Below are positions 39,236 through 47,890 of a stretch of DNA of 64,000 nt, one piece after another. The stretch comes from Kocuria marina (GTDB lineage Bacteria; Actinomycetota; Actinomycetes; Actinomycetales; Micrococcaceae). The notes beneath the pieces are model-generated. The model was not told where the DNA came from and searched no databases. It saw only the letters and a program-made list of their open reading frames with translations. The position numbers were made by a program, and so were the translations under genes. How positions within the stretch are numbered: position 1 is the first letter of the stretch; each line of letters opens with the position of its first letter. The stretch covers positions 1 through 64,000 of the forward strand of contig BMZV01000006.1 of assembly GCA_014652975.1 (NCBI GenBank). Direction: 5' to 3'.

Positions 39236-40453
39236 GTGGACCGTTTCCAGGGCCTGGTGGGGATCGTCCTCATCCTGGGCATCATCATTCTCCTATCCCG
39301 CCACCGCACCGCGATCAAGTGGCGCACTCTGGCGGTGGGACTGCTGTTGCAGGTGGGCGTGGCGCTGCTGATCCTCAAGTGGGGTCCGGGCTACGAGGCC
39401 CTGAAATGGTTCTCCGGCCTGGTCCAGGGACTGATCGGGTTCACGAACGAGGGCACGCAGTTCGTCTTCGGCGGGCTGCTCAGTGACAACAACGGGTTCG
39501 TGTTCGCGCTCAGTGTGCTGCCCGTGATCATCTTCCTGGGTGCCGTGATCGGTGCGTTGTACTACCTGCGGGTCATCCAGGTCTTCGTGCACGTGTTGGG
39601 CACGACGCTGAACAAGGTCATGGGCACGTCCAAGATCGAGTCCGTGTTCGCGTCCACCGTGATCTTCCTGGGCCAGAGCGAGGCACCGCTCATGATCAAG
39701 CCGTACCTGAGCAAGCTCACCCGCTCCGAACTGTTCGCGTGTATGACCGGTGGGTTCGCCGCCGTGGCCGGATCGACCCTCGTGGGGTACTCCCTGCTGG
39801 GCGCACCGCTGCCCTATTTGCTCGCCGCGTCTGTGATGAACGCCCCCGGTTCCCTGCTCGTGGCCAAGGCCCTCATGCCCGAGACCGAGACCTCCGTGGC
39901 CTCCGTGAACACGCTGAAGGTCCGGGACACCGAGTCCAAGAACCTGATCGACGCGATCGGCAACGGCGCCATCAGCGGCGGCCGGATCGCCGTGATCGTG
40001 GGCTGCCTGCTGATCGCGTTCATCGCGCTGATCGCCTTGGTCTCCGCCGTGCTCGGCTGGGTCGGCTCACTCTTCGGTTTCGAGGGCTGGTCCCTCGAGG
40101 GGCTGTTCGGGATCATCTTCGCGCCGCTCGCGTGGGCCCTGGGCGTGCCGTGGCAGGACGCCGCACAGGTGGGCAACTTCATCGGCCAGAAGACCATCCT
40201 CAACGAGTTCGTGGGCTACACCGCGTTCGGCCCGGAGATCCCCAACCTGGATCCCCAGTCCGTGCTGATCACCACGTTCGCGCTCGCGGGCTTCGCCAAC
40301 CTGTCCTCGATCGCGATCCAGATCGGTTCCATCGGCGGGCTGGCCCCGGACCGGCGCGCGGACGTGGCCCAGCTGGGCTTGTTCGCCCTGCTCGGTGGGT
40401 TCCTCACGAACATGCTCAACGCCGCGCTCGTCGGCGTGATCATGGGGCTGTGA
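39236..40453 (+). CDS. nupC: Concentrative nucleoside transporter (CNT/NupC)
   Basis: 405 residues from the GTG of VDRFQGLVGIVLILG; an ATG at 39179 is in frame but overlaps the operator and would add a basic 19-residue tail. About ten membrane helices. CNT signatures: GQSEAPLMIKPYL in the binding site, MTGGFAAVAGSTLVGYSLLG and GFANLSSIAIQIGSIGG. Imports nucleosides with H+ or Na+. Divergent from deoA and 33 bases ahead of the regulator gene, so transport, breakdown and control are clustered. Confidence 0.94.
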   Translation: MDRFQGLVGIVLILGIIILLSRHRTAIKWRTLAVGLLLQVGVALLILKWGPGYEALKWFSGLVQGLIGFTNEGTQFVFGGLLSDNNGFVFALSVLPVIIFLGAVIGALYYLRVIQVFVHVLGTTLNKVMGTSKIESVFASTVIFLGQSEAPLMIKPYLSKLTRSELFACMTGGFAAVAGSTLVGYSLLGAPLPYLLAASVMNAPGSLLVAKALMPETETSVASVNTLKVRDTESKNLIDAIGNGAISGGRIAVIVGCLLIAFIALIALVSAVLGWVGSLFGFEGWSLEGLFGIIFAPLAWALGVPWQDAAQVGNFIGQKTILNEFVGYTAFGPEIPNLDPQSVLITTFALAGFANLSSIAIQIGSIGGLAPDRRADVAQLGLFALLGGFLTNMLNAALVGVIMGL

Positions 40454-40486
40454 CGTGGCTGCACGGCCGGTGACCGGAGCGCCGTC

Positions 40487-41422
40487 GTGGACCTGACCGC
40501 GCGGGACGTCCAGTCCCTGGAGGCGGCCCGGCTCTACCACGAACGCGGCCTGTCCCAGGCGGAGGTGGCCCGGACACTGGCCATGTCCCGCCCCACGGTG
40601 TCCAAACTGCTGCAGCACGCGCGCGAGCGCGGTTTCGTGAGCATCGAGATCCGGGACCCCCGCACGGTGTCCACGGACGTGGGGCGCGAGCTGTGCTCCG
40701 CGTTCGGGCTCGCCCAGGCCACCGTGGTGGCCGATGCGGAGACCGAGCACGAGTTGCTGCACAACCTGGGTGCCGCCGGGGCGCGCATGCTCGAGGAGAA
40801 TGTGGCCGACGGCGATCTCGTGGGCATCACGTGGGGTCGCACCATGCGCGCCGTGGCCCAGGCGCTGACCCCCCAACCGCATAGCGGCGTGCACATGGTC
40901 CAGCTCAAAGGCGGCAGCAGCCTGGCCTCACCGGCGGCGGGGCACTTCGAGACCGTGCGGATGTTCTGCACCGCGTTCAACGCCTACCCCCACACGCTGC
41001 CCCTCCCGGCGCTCTTCGACAGCCCCGAGGTCAAACGCCTCGTGGCGCAGGACCGGCACATCGAGTACGTCCTGGACCTGGGCCGCAGCGCCCGGGTGGC
41101 GGTGTTCACCGTGGGCTCCGCCGGACGGGACGCACCCCTGCTCGCACGCGACTACCTGACCACCGAGGAGCGGGAAGGGGTCGCGCAGCGCGCGGTGGGT
41201 GACCTGTGTTCGCACTTTATTGACGACGCCGGCAACCCCGCCGTGCCCGAGCTCGACGCCCGCACCGTGGCCATCCCCCTGGACTCCCTGCGGCACAAGG
41301 AGATCCGGATCTGCGTGGCCGGCGGAACAGCGAAGACCCCGGTCCTGCGCGCGGCACTGCGGGCCGGGTACGTGTCCCACCTCGTCACCGACGAACGCAC
41401 CGCCCGCACCCTCCTGGGCTGA
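40487..41422 (+). CDS. SorC/DeoR-type regulator of deoxynucleoside use
   Basis: 311 residues from a GTG. N-terminal helix-turn-helix at about 19-50 (RGLSQAEVARTLAMSRPTVSKLL) and a C-terminal SorC sugar-binding domain (about 60-310) of the NagB-like fold, with GITWGRTMRAVA and CVAGGTAKTPVLRAAL. SorC-family DeoR of Bacillus responds to deoxyribose 5-phosphate. The neighbours nupC and deoA-deoC and the palindrome between them make it the probable repressor of this set. Effector and operator are inferred. Confidence 0.88.
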   Translation: MDLTARDVQSLEAARLYHERGLSQAEVARTLAMSRPTVSKLLQHARERGFVSIEIRDPRTVSTDVGRELCSAFGLAQATVVADAETEHELLHNLGAAGARMLEENVADGDLVGITWGRTMRAVAQALTPQPHSGVHMVQLKGGSSLASPAAGHFETVRMFCTAFNAYPHTLPLPALFDSPEVKRLVAQDRHIEYVLDLGRSARVAVFTVGSAGRDAPLLARDYLTTEEREGVAQRAVGDLCSHFIDDAGNPAVPELDARTVAIPLDSLRHKEIRICVAGGTAKTPVLRAALRAGYVSHLVTDERTARTLLG

Positions 41423-41581
41423 GCCGACGGCGCGGTTGTGGTGGGACCCGCATGGTTCGGCGCGATCCCGGCCGGGTCGACGTGATCCCGGCGGCGCCGG
41501 CCCGAGCCCACCCGTCCCGGTCCCATGGCGCGCGGTTGCTCCGCGCACGGTCACTCCCCGTATGACGCCGCCCGGACCGGA

Positions 41582-43585
41582 TCACTGCCGGGCGCGCGGC
41601 TCCCCCAGGATCTCCCGGGCGATGGCGTCCGCGTCCGCGATGGTCCGGGCACCCAGGTGGGCCGGTGCACCGGCCTCGGCCGCGATCGACACACCCCACT
41701 GCACCGAGGACAGTTGTAGACCGATCACGTGGATGCCCGGTTCCACCGCGTCTTTGTCCCCCACGGCGCGGTAGACGAACGAGCCGGCCGCGGCGTCGTC
41801 GTCGTGGGCACCCCGCGGACGCTCGCGCGAGACGTCCAGACCCGTGCTCGTCTCGGGGCTCGCGCCGTCGCGCGTCTCCATGAGTTTCGCGCGCACCAGG
41901 CCGCGCTCGTGCATGTGCGTGAGCAGCGGGGAGATGTTGCGGTGGACGTCGTTGCTCGGGGACATGGCCTCGATCATCCACCGTGAGCGCACGGGTGCCG
42001 CCTCGACCCACGGGGACGCGGCCACGAAGTAACCCTCGGAGCGGTCCACGACGAAGCGCGGTTCGGGGCCCAGGAACCGCACGATCCCCGCGCGGGTCAG
42101 CGCGGCGAGCTGCTGGATCCGCAGCACGGGCGGTCCGGAGGCCAGCCCCTCCACGAAGGGTTCGAACTCGCGCTGCAGCTCGTGGACCCAGGACGAGTCC
42201 GAGATGCCGATCTCCGCAAGGACGCACTTGAGCACGCTGCGCGCGGCATTGAGGGACGCGATCGCCATCTTGACGGGATCGTCCTCACCCTGCAGGGACC
42301 CGTGGACGTCCCGGTCCAGGTAGTGCACCACGGCGGCCGCGTACTCGTCGTGGCTCGCGAAGCTCACGTCCTCGAAGGGCCGAGCGAGCCGGGCCTGCTG
42401 CAGTTGCCGCCCGGGGACCACCGAGTCCGAGATCAGCGCATCGCTCTTGCGCGCCCAGTTCACGTCCGTGCGATCCGTGAGGATTTCATCCAGCCGGTCC
42501 AGGAACGCCCGGGGGTCCCCCAGGAACGCGTCCGGTGCCGTGCGCGCGAGCACCACGTAGTAGTTCCACACGGCGTCCTTGCGGATCAGGGGTCCGAGTT
42601 GCCGGTCGAAGGACAGCTCGCCGGGGCTCGAGGCCGCAACGTGGCGCACCGCGTCCACGGTGAAGAAGCGGGTCTGCAACGACGCCGCGTAGTACCCCCG
42701 GAGCCGCGGCTTCGCCCGGTACGGCGTTCCGCGACGCGAGCCCGCCACGATCTTCGGTTCCCGTCCGGAGGGGTGGTACACCAACCGTTCGGGGTTGTCC
42801 AGATCGGTCGTAAAGCGACCTCCCCGCCCCTCGGTGAGCTGGGCGAGCGCGTCGCAGAAGTTCAGGCCCATGCCCCGCACGAGCACCGTCTCGCCGTGCG
42901 GTAGATCGGGCCACGCGGCGTCCGCGGGCACGGTGGGCGGCCAGTACGTCAGCCCGTGTTCGGCGGCGCCGTCCACGAGTTCCTTCTGGGACGGACGCAG
43001 GTGCGCGTCCAGGTGGCCCAGCGCGAGCACGACAGCGTCCGCGGGCAGCACCACACCGCCCGCGAGTTCCACGGAGTAGCGATGACGCCCGTCCGTCCTG
43101 ACCCACGCGTCCACGGCCTCGGCGCGGTGCACCGCGAGCTCCACGGTGCGCGGCAGGTTCTCCCGCAGGGTCGCGAAGACCCACGCGAGGTAGCGCCCGT
43201 ACGTGGCGCGCGGCGGGTACCCCTGCGGGGTCAGCCGCGCGAGTTGGTCGCGTTGCTCGTCCGTGAGCGGGCTCACCGGGGTGATCTCCCCGGCGACGAC
43301 GCCGCGGCGCCACCGTTCGAAGCTCACCCCCCGCAGGGGCTCCAGCGCGGGGACTGCCAATGCGCCGTCGGCGGCGATCACGGTGGGGAAAAGAGAAGGG
43401 GTGTTCATGAGGAACAGCTCCGACTGGTCGGTGCGCCACACGTGCCCCGGTCCGGGAGGAAAAGGATCCACCAGGTCCACGTGGACGCGGATCCCGTAGG
43501 CCGCGGAGTGCGCCGCGAGCCGTTCCACCACGGACAGGCCTCTGGGGCCCGCTCCCACCACCACCACGCGTTGCTGAATCACCAC
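41582..43585 (-). CDS. FAD/NAD(P)-binding protein (NAD_binding_9 type)
   Basis: 667 residues from the GTG at 43585 or 666 from the next GTG; TATCCT 7 bases upstream of the first supports a leaderless start, although GAAGGA is also near. The N-terminal Rossmann motif VVVVGAGPRGLSVVERL binds FAD; LPADAVVLALGHLDAHL is the second nucleotide-binding strand region. The size and HVWRTDQSELFLMNTPS pattern match the family of large uncharacterised FAD proteins found in actinobacteria (Pfam NAD_binding_9), sometimes near secondary-metabolite genes. Substrate unknown. The only close neighbour is the divergent exporter gene. Confidence 0.85.
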   Translation of the reverse strand: MVIQQRVVVVGAGPRGLSVVERLAAHSAAYGIRVHVDLVDPFPPGPGHVWRTDQSELFLMNTPSLFPTVIAADGALAVPALEPLRGVSFERWRRGVVAGEITPVSPLTDEQRDQLARLTPQGYPPRATYGRYLAWVFATLRENLPRTVELAVHRAEAVDAWVRTDGRHRYSVELAGGVVLPADAVVLALGHLDAHLRPSQKELVDGAAEHGLTYWPPTVPADAAWPDLPHGETVLVRGMGLNFCDALAQLTEGRGGRFTTDLDNPERLVYHPSGREPKIVAGSRRGTPYRAKPRLRGYYAASLQTRFFTVDAVRHVAASSPGELSFDRQLGPLIRKDAVWNYYVVLARTAPDAFLGDPRAFLDRLDEILTDRTDVNWARKSDALISDSVVPGRQLQQARLARPFEDVSFASHDEYAAAVVHYLDRDVHGSLQGEDDPVKMAIASLNAARSVLKCVLAEIGISDSSWVHELQREFEPFVEGLASGPPVLRIQQLAALTRAGIVRFLGPEPRFVVDRSEGYFVAASPWVEAAPVRSRWMIEAMSPSNDVHRNISPLLTHMHERGLVRAKLMETRDGASPETSTGLDVSRERPRGAHDDDAAAGSFVYRAVGDKDAVEPGIHVIGLQLSSVQWGVSIAAEAGAPAHLGARTIADADAIAREILGEPRARQ

Positions 43586-43598
43586 GTCCTTCAGGATA
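43583..43598 (-). promoter_or_regulatory. Leaderless promoter of the FAD protein gene
   Basis: Minus-strand TATCCT (43598-43593), 7 bases, GTG at 43585. Confidence 0.5.
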
Positions 43599-43832
43599 AC
43601 GAAGGGTGACCCCCCCTTCGGGCCGGGCATGAATCCGACGTGGACGTCCGGCCGGTGTCGCGCTCGAGTGCTCGACGGACCGACCAGCACACCACCCGCG
43701 GGCGTGCCGCGGGCCTGGCGGACCGCTCCCGATGCGCATGTGCACGCGTTCGTCTGTGACCGTTACCCTTACAGGGGCCCGGCCCCGGAAGGCCCGCCCG
43801 ACCCCGTCCGCTCCAACGCTGGGAACCTCTCC

Positions 43833-45323
43833 ATGTCCTCTGCCGCTCCGGCCGAACCACGCACGTTCGCCCCCCAGGGCACCACCGGGACCATTGCGGT
43901 GCTGCTCGTGGCCGCGTTCGTGGTGATCCTCAACGAGACCGTCCTGAACGTGGCGCTGCCCCACATCATGGGAGACCTGCACGTGGACGCCGCCACGGTG
44001 CAGTGGGTGACCACGTCCTTCATGCTCACGATGGCCGTGGTGATCCCCACCACCGGGTTCCTGCTACAACGCTTCAGTACCCGCGCGGTCTTCGCCCTGG
44101 CCATGGGCAGTTTCGCGGCCGGGACCCTGCTGGCCGCGCTGTCCCCGAGTTTCGGGGTGCTGATCGCCGCGCGCGTGATTCAGGCCTTCGGCTCGGCGAT
44201 CATGCTCCCGCTGCTGATGACCACCATCCTCATGCTCGTCCCCCAGCAGCGCCGCGGGGTGGTGATGGGCAACGTGTCCATCGTGATCTCGGTGGCCCCC
44301 GCCCTGGGTCCCACGCTGTCCGGGTTGATCCTGGCGCACTTTCCGTGGCGCACGGTGTTCTGGTTCGTGTTGCCCATCGTCCTGCTAGCCCTGGTGATCG
44401 GCCTGCTGCGGTTGCGGGACGTGAGCGAACGCGGGAGCCTCACACTGGACCTGCTGTCCGTGGTGCTGTCCGTGCTGGGCTTCGGTTCCCTGGTCCAGGG
44501 CCTGTCCGTGGTGGGGGCCGCCGGTTCCCACGCCGGCGCCGAGTCCGGCTGGCTTTCCACGACCGCCGGCGGTGCCACCGTGCTCGCGCTGGGCGTGGTC
44601 CTCGTGGCCCTGTTCGTGTGGCGGCAGATCCGGTTGCAGCGCAAGGACCAACCGTTCCTGGACCTGCGCACGTTCCGGCACCGGGACTTCACGGTCTCCG
44701 TGGCGGTGCTCGCGCTCGGCATGATGGCGTTGTTCGGCGGGGTGATCGTGTTGCCCCTCTACCTGCAGACGGGCCGCGGGCTGGACACCCTGCAGACCGG
44801 CCTGATCCTGCTGCCCGGTGGGCTCATCATGGGTCTGCTGGGACCGCTCGTGGGTCGGTTGTTCGACGCGTTCGGCCCCCGCCCCCTGGCTGTTCCCGGC
44901 GCCGCACTGCTGACCCTCGTGATGTTCGGCTTCTCCCGGTTGCAGTCCGACACCCCCGTGTGGTGGATCGTGACCCTGCAGATCTCCATGTCCGTGGGGC
45001 TCGCGCTGATCTTCACGCCCGCGTTCACCTCCGGGCTGAACCCGCTGCCGCCGCAGTTGTACTCGCACGGTTCCGCGACGCTGTCCACGTTGCAACAGGT
45101 GGCCGGCGGCGCGGGCACGGCGTTGCTCGTGGGCGTCCTGCAGGCCGGCACCGTGATTCATCGGCAGGCCGACGGCGCCACCGTGACCGATTCCATCCCC
45201 GGCGTCCACGCGGCATTCGTCACCGCCACGGTGATCGCGGCGATCGTCCTCGTGCTCACGTGCTTCATGCGCCGCTCCACCCCCACGGAATTGACCCGCG
45301 TGGGGGACGACGCCGCTCGGTAA
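43833..45323 (+). CDS. MFS multidrug exporter, DHA2 (EmrB/QacA) family
   Basis: 496 residues from the ATG of MSSAAPAEPRTFAPQ; the longer frame upstream has no transporter character. Fourteen predicted membrane helices. Family motifs: LNETVLNVALPHIMGDL (motif D1-like, helix 1), QWVTTSFMLTMAVVIPTTGFL, RVIQAFGSAIMLPLL and the antiporter motif C region NVSIVISVAPALGPTLSG. Proton-driven efflux of lipophilic cations or drugs is the family role; substrate unknown. TACCCT near 43764 may be its -10. It ends at a terminator shared with the convergent protease gene. Confidence 0.92.
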   Translation: MSSAAPAEPRTFAPQGTTGTIAVLLVAAFVVILNETVLNVALPHIMGDLHVDAATVQWVTTSFMLTMAVVIPTTGFLLQRFSTRAVFALAMGSFAAGTLLAALSPSFGVLIAARVIQAFGSAIMLPLLMTTILMLVPQQRRGVVMGNVSIVISVAPALGPTLSGLILAHFPWRTVFWFVLPIVLLALVIGLLRLRDVSERGSLTLDLLSVVLSVLGFGSLVQGLSVVGAAGSHAGAESGWLSTTAGGATVLALGVVLVALFVWRQIRLQRKDQPFLDLRTFRHRDFTVSVAVLALGMMALFGGVIVLPLYLQTGRGLDTLQTGLILLPGGLIMGLLGPLVGRLFDAFGPRPLAVPGAALLTLVMFGFSRLQSDTPVWWIVTLQISMSVGLALIFTPAFTSGLNPLPPQLYSHGSATLSTLQQVAGGAGTALLVGVLQAGTVIHRQADGATVTDSIPGVHAAFVTATVIAAIVLVLTCFMRRSTPTELTRVGDDAAR

Positions 45324-45386
45324 TGTCCGCGCGCGGATGCCGCAGCGCTGTCGTACCCCGCCCACGAACCGCCCGAGAACATCCGA

Positions 45387-45432
45387 GGCCCGAAAAGGCA
45401 CGCTGCCAATCGGTGGCGTGCCCTTTCGGGCC
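45387..45432. terminator. Bidirectional terminator between exporter and subtilase genes
   Basis: 17-base arms GGCCCGAAAAGGCACGC (45387-45403) and GCGTGCCCTTTCGGGCC (45416-45432) pair with one mismatch around a 12-base loop. The A- and T-tracts inside the arms would give weak pairing on either strand. Confidence 0.85.
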
Positions 45433-45464
45433 AGGAATGCAGCGGGTGGATCACCGCGGGGCGG

Positions 45465-47423
45465 TCACTTGATGCGGGTGACCTTGACACCCCCGCGCGG
45501 GGTCCAGGTGTACTGCGTGCGCTCGCCCGTCCTGATGTTCTGGAACCGCTGGTAGGCGCCGGTGGACGTGCGGACCTCCGGGGAGATCGGGTACCCCGCC
45601 TTGGTCTCGTACCCCTTGCGGACCCAGACCCGGCCGATGCCCGAGCTCTCGACGATCGGTTGCGCACCCGTGCGAGCGCTCCACAGGATCTTGGTGGTCT
45701 TGCCCGAACGCGGGTCCACGAAGCTCTGGTAGTAGCCTCCCGTGGCGGTGCGCTGCTCGTTGTTGAACGGGATGCCCACCGCGCGGGCACCGCCCAGGCC
45801 CTCGTGGCGCGAGCCGATGCCCGTCCACGTGCGGACCTCGCGCACCCCGGTGCGGGAGGACCAGTAGAGCTTGGTGGTGCGCCCGTTCTTCACGAAGTGC
45901 TGCACGACGCCGCCCACGCCCGTGTCCCGCTCCCCGGTGGTCGGATTGCCGTAGACGCCCGCCCCACCGTGGGACTTGTAGTACGTGGCGATCGCCCCGC
46001 GCGTGGTGGGCGCCACCGCGCGGGCGGCGCGCACCGCGTCCACCTTGCGGTAACCGTTCACGTTCACGCCGGTGTCCCGCAGGGTCGCGCGGATGGCCTC
46101 CACGCCGATGTTCGGGTTGCGCTCCTTCATCAGGGCGATCACCCCGGACACGTGCGGCGCCGCCATGGACGTCCCGCTCAGGTCCCCGTACGAGGGCGCG
46201 CCCAGGCTGAACGCCCCCGTGTTGACCGTGGACCAGATCGGCGCGTTGGTGTCCCCGCCCGGGGCTGCGACGTCCACCATGGGCCCCCAGTTGGAGTAGC
46301 CGGTGATCCGGTTCTGGGACGACGTCGCGGCGACCACGATCGCGCCGCCACAGTTGGCGGGGGCGGCGAGATTGGCGCTCTTGCCCGCGTTCCCGGCCGC
46401 GACCACGAGCGGGACCCCGATCTTGTGCATGCGGTTGACCGCGTTCTGCATGACGGGTGCGCACGTGGGAGCGTCCCACGCCTCGGAGAGGTTCACGACC
46501 TTGGCGGGGGTCGTGTTGCGCGGGACCCCGGGGATGGCGATGCCCGCGGACCACATCACACCGTCCGCGATGTCCGAGACGTACCCGCGGCCGTCCGCTC
46601 CCAGGACGCGGGCGTGCTGGATCCGGGCGTCCGGGGCCACCCCGGCGATACCCGTGCGGTTGTTGGTGTGGGCCGCGGCGATCCCGGCCACGTGCGAACC
46701 GTGCCACCAGTTGGGCCGCCCGGGGCTCCAGTCGCCCTCGTCCTGCGGGTTGCCGTCCCGGCCGTTGCCGTCCCGCGAGTGGTACAGGTCCGAGAGGAAG
46801 TCGTACCCGCGCACCGTGCGCTGAGTGAGGTCCGGGTGGTTAATCTGGCCCGTATCCGCGATCCCGATCACCACGCCGTTACCCGTGCCGTGCGACCACG
46901 CGGAGGGCACACCGATGTTGCGGGGACCCCACTGGTAGTTCCAGTAGCGGTCGTTCGGGGCGGACGCCGTGTGCGCCGCGAGCCCGTTGACCACGATCAG
47001 GTCCGGTTCCGCCGATTCCACGGCGGGGTCCTTCTCGAGGGTCTCGACCACCGCTTGCTGCTCCGCCTTGTCGAGCATCGTGTCGGATTCCACCACCTGC
47101 TCGGCGTTGCCCGTGGTCTTGACGATCTCCGGATCCTCGATCTCGGTGGCCGTCCCCACCTCGGTCAGGACCTCTTCCTTCTGCGCCTCGGGGACGTGGT
47201 CCTTGAACTTCACGACGATCCGGTCGGTTTCCGCCAGGACCTTGCCCTGGGCGCCCGTTCCCCTTCCGAGGGATTCGACGCCGCCCACGGTCGGGGGTTT
47301 CGTCTGGGCCTGTTGTTCCGGGGTGGGCCCCTCCGGGGGTGCGGCCGCCGCGGGTGCGGCCGTGGCCAGCAACAGCGCGGAGACGGACAACGTGAGAAGT
47401 GTTCGTGCGGAGCGTCGTGGCAT
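45465..47423 (-). CDS. Secreted subtilisin-like protease with cell-wall-type C-terminal repeats
   Basis: 652 residues. Signal peptide 1-28 (ends APAAAA), an inhibitor_I9-like propeptide to about 145, then the S8 catalytic domain: D190 in GIADTGQ, H241 in WWHGSHVAGI, oxyanion N345 in VAAGNAG and S419 in SGTSMAAPHV. Residues about 475-650 hold three imperfect repeats of about 55 residues with Tyr/Trp and Gly (KLYWSSRTGVREVRTW, KILWSARTGAQPIVES, TQYTWTPRGG) resembling LGFP repeats that tether proteins to the actinobacterial wall. AGGGGGAAAT precedes the ATG. No transmembrane anchor is present, so it is either wall-bound through the repeats or released. Confidence 0.93.
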   Translation of the reverse strand: MPRRSARTLLTLSVSALLLATAAPAAAAPPEGPTPEQQAQTKPPTVGGVESLGRGTGAQGKVLAETDRIVVKFKDHVPEAQKEEVLTEVGTATEIEDPEIVKTTGNAEQVVESDTMLDKAEQQAVVETLEKDPAVESAEPDLIVVNGLAAHTASAPNDRYWNYQWGPRNIGVPSAWSHGTGNGVVIGIADTGQINHPDLTQRTVRGYDFLSDLYHSRDGNGRDGNPQDEGDWSPGRPNWWHGSHVAGIAAAHTNNRTGIAGVAPDARIQHARVLGADGRGYVSDIADGVMWSAGIAIPGVPRNTTPAKVVNLSEAWDAPTCAPVMQNAVNRMHKIGVPLVVAAGNAGKSANLAAPANCGGAIVVAATSSQNRITGYSNWGPMVDVAAPGGDTNAPIWSTVNTGAFSLGAPSYGDLSGTSMAAPHVSGVIALMKERNPNIGVEAIRATLRDTGVNVNGYRKVDAVRAARAVAPTTRGAIATYYKSHGGAGVYGNPTTGERDTGVGGVVQHFVKNGRTTKLYWSSRTGVREVRTWTGIGSRHEGLGGARAVGIPFNNEQRTATGGYYQSFVDPRSGKTTKILWSARTGAQPIVESSGIGRVWVRKGYETKAGYPISPEVRTSTGAYQRFQNIRTGERTQYTWTPRGGVKVTRIK

Positions 47424-47564
47424 GATTTCCCCCTCGGGAATCAGCTCGCGGAGGCGGGATCAGCACCGGATCGAGGTGGCTGACGCCCGTGGGCGGGAGC
47501 ACTGGACTGCGAATGCCACGAACTTTACCAATGTAAATATTGCGGGGGTACCCCCGATACGAAC

Positions 47565-47593
47565 GAGGGCCCCACATGACATGCGGGGCCCTC
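47565..47593 (-). terminator. Terminator after tRNA-Ser(GCU)
   Basis: GAGGGCCCC (47565-47573) and GGGGCCCTC (47585-47593) form a perfect 9-bp stem around an 11-base loop that is itself partly self-complementary (CATG/CATG). It lies 10 bases after the tRNA on the minus strand. Confidence 0.75.
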
Positions 47594-47602
47594 GACATTC
47601 CG

Positions 47603-47691
47603 CGGAGACGGGGGGATTTGAACCCCCGGTCCGGTTTAACCCGGACCCTTCATTAGCAGTGAAGTCCATTCGGCCGCTCTGGCACGTCTCC
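47603..47691 (-). tRNA. tRNA-Ser (GCU anticodon)
   Basis: 89 bases, class II. Acceptor GGAGACG/CGTCTCC with discriminator G; anticodon stem CTTCA/TGAAG with loop CTGCTAA gives anticodon GCT; long variable arm GTCCGG...CCGGAC; T arm GGGGG/CCCCC. CCA is not encoded. Confidence 0.97.
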
Positions 47692-47890
47692 GTGTCGTTC
47701 GTGATGCTCTGTTCCATGAGAACGAGCTCATCCCAAAACAACGGACGTCAGCTTATCGGCACGGTGCGCGAGCGGTCAAAGCGGCGGGCGCGTCGTTCCC
47801 ACCGGGATGCAGCGGCAGCACACCCCGGCGTGGTAGTCATAGTGCGGGGCGTTGTGCTCCGTCCGCTTCCGCCCGAAAGGTCTTCGTCCC

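Noticed and set aside
41471..41492. Terminator between the SorC regulator and the FAD gene
   Set aside because: Only a 6-bp stem (GCCGGG/CCCGGC) with a 10-base loop in very GC-rich sequence; it is no better than chance.
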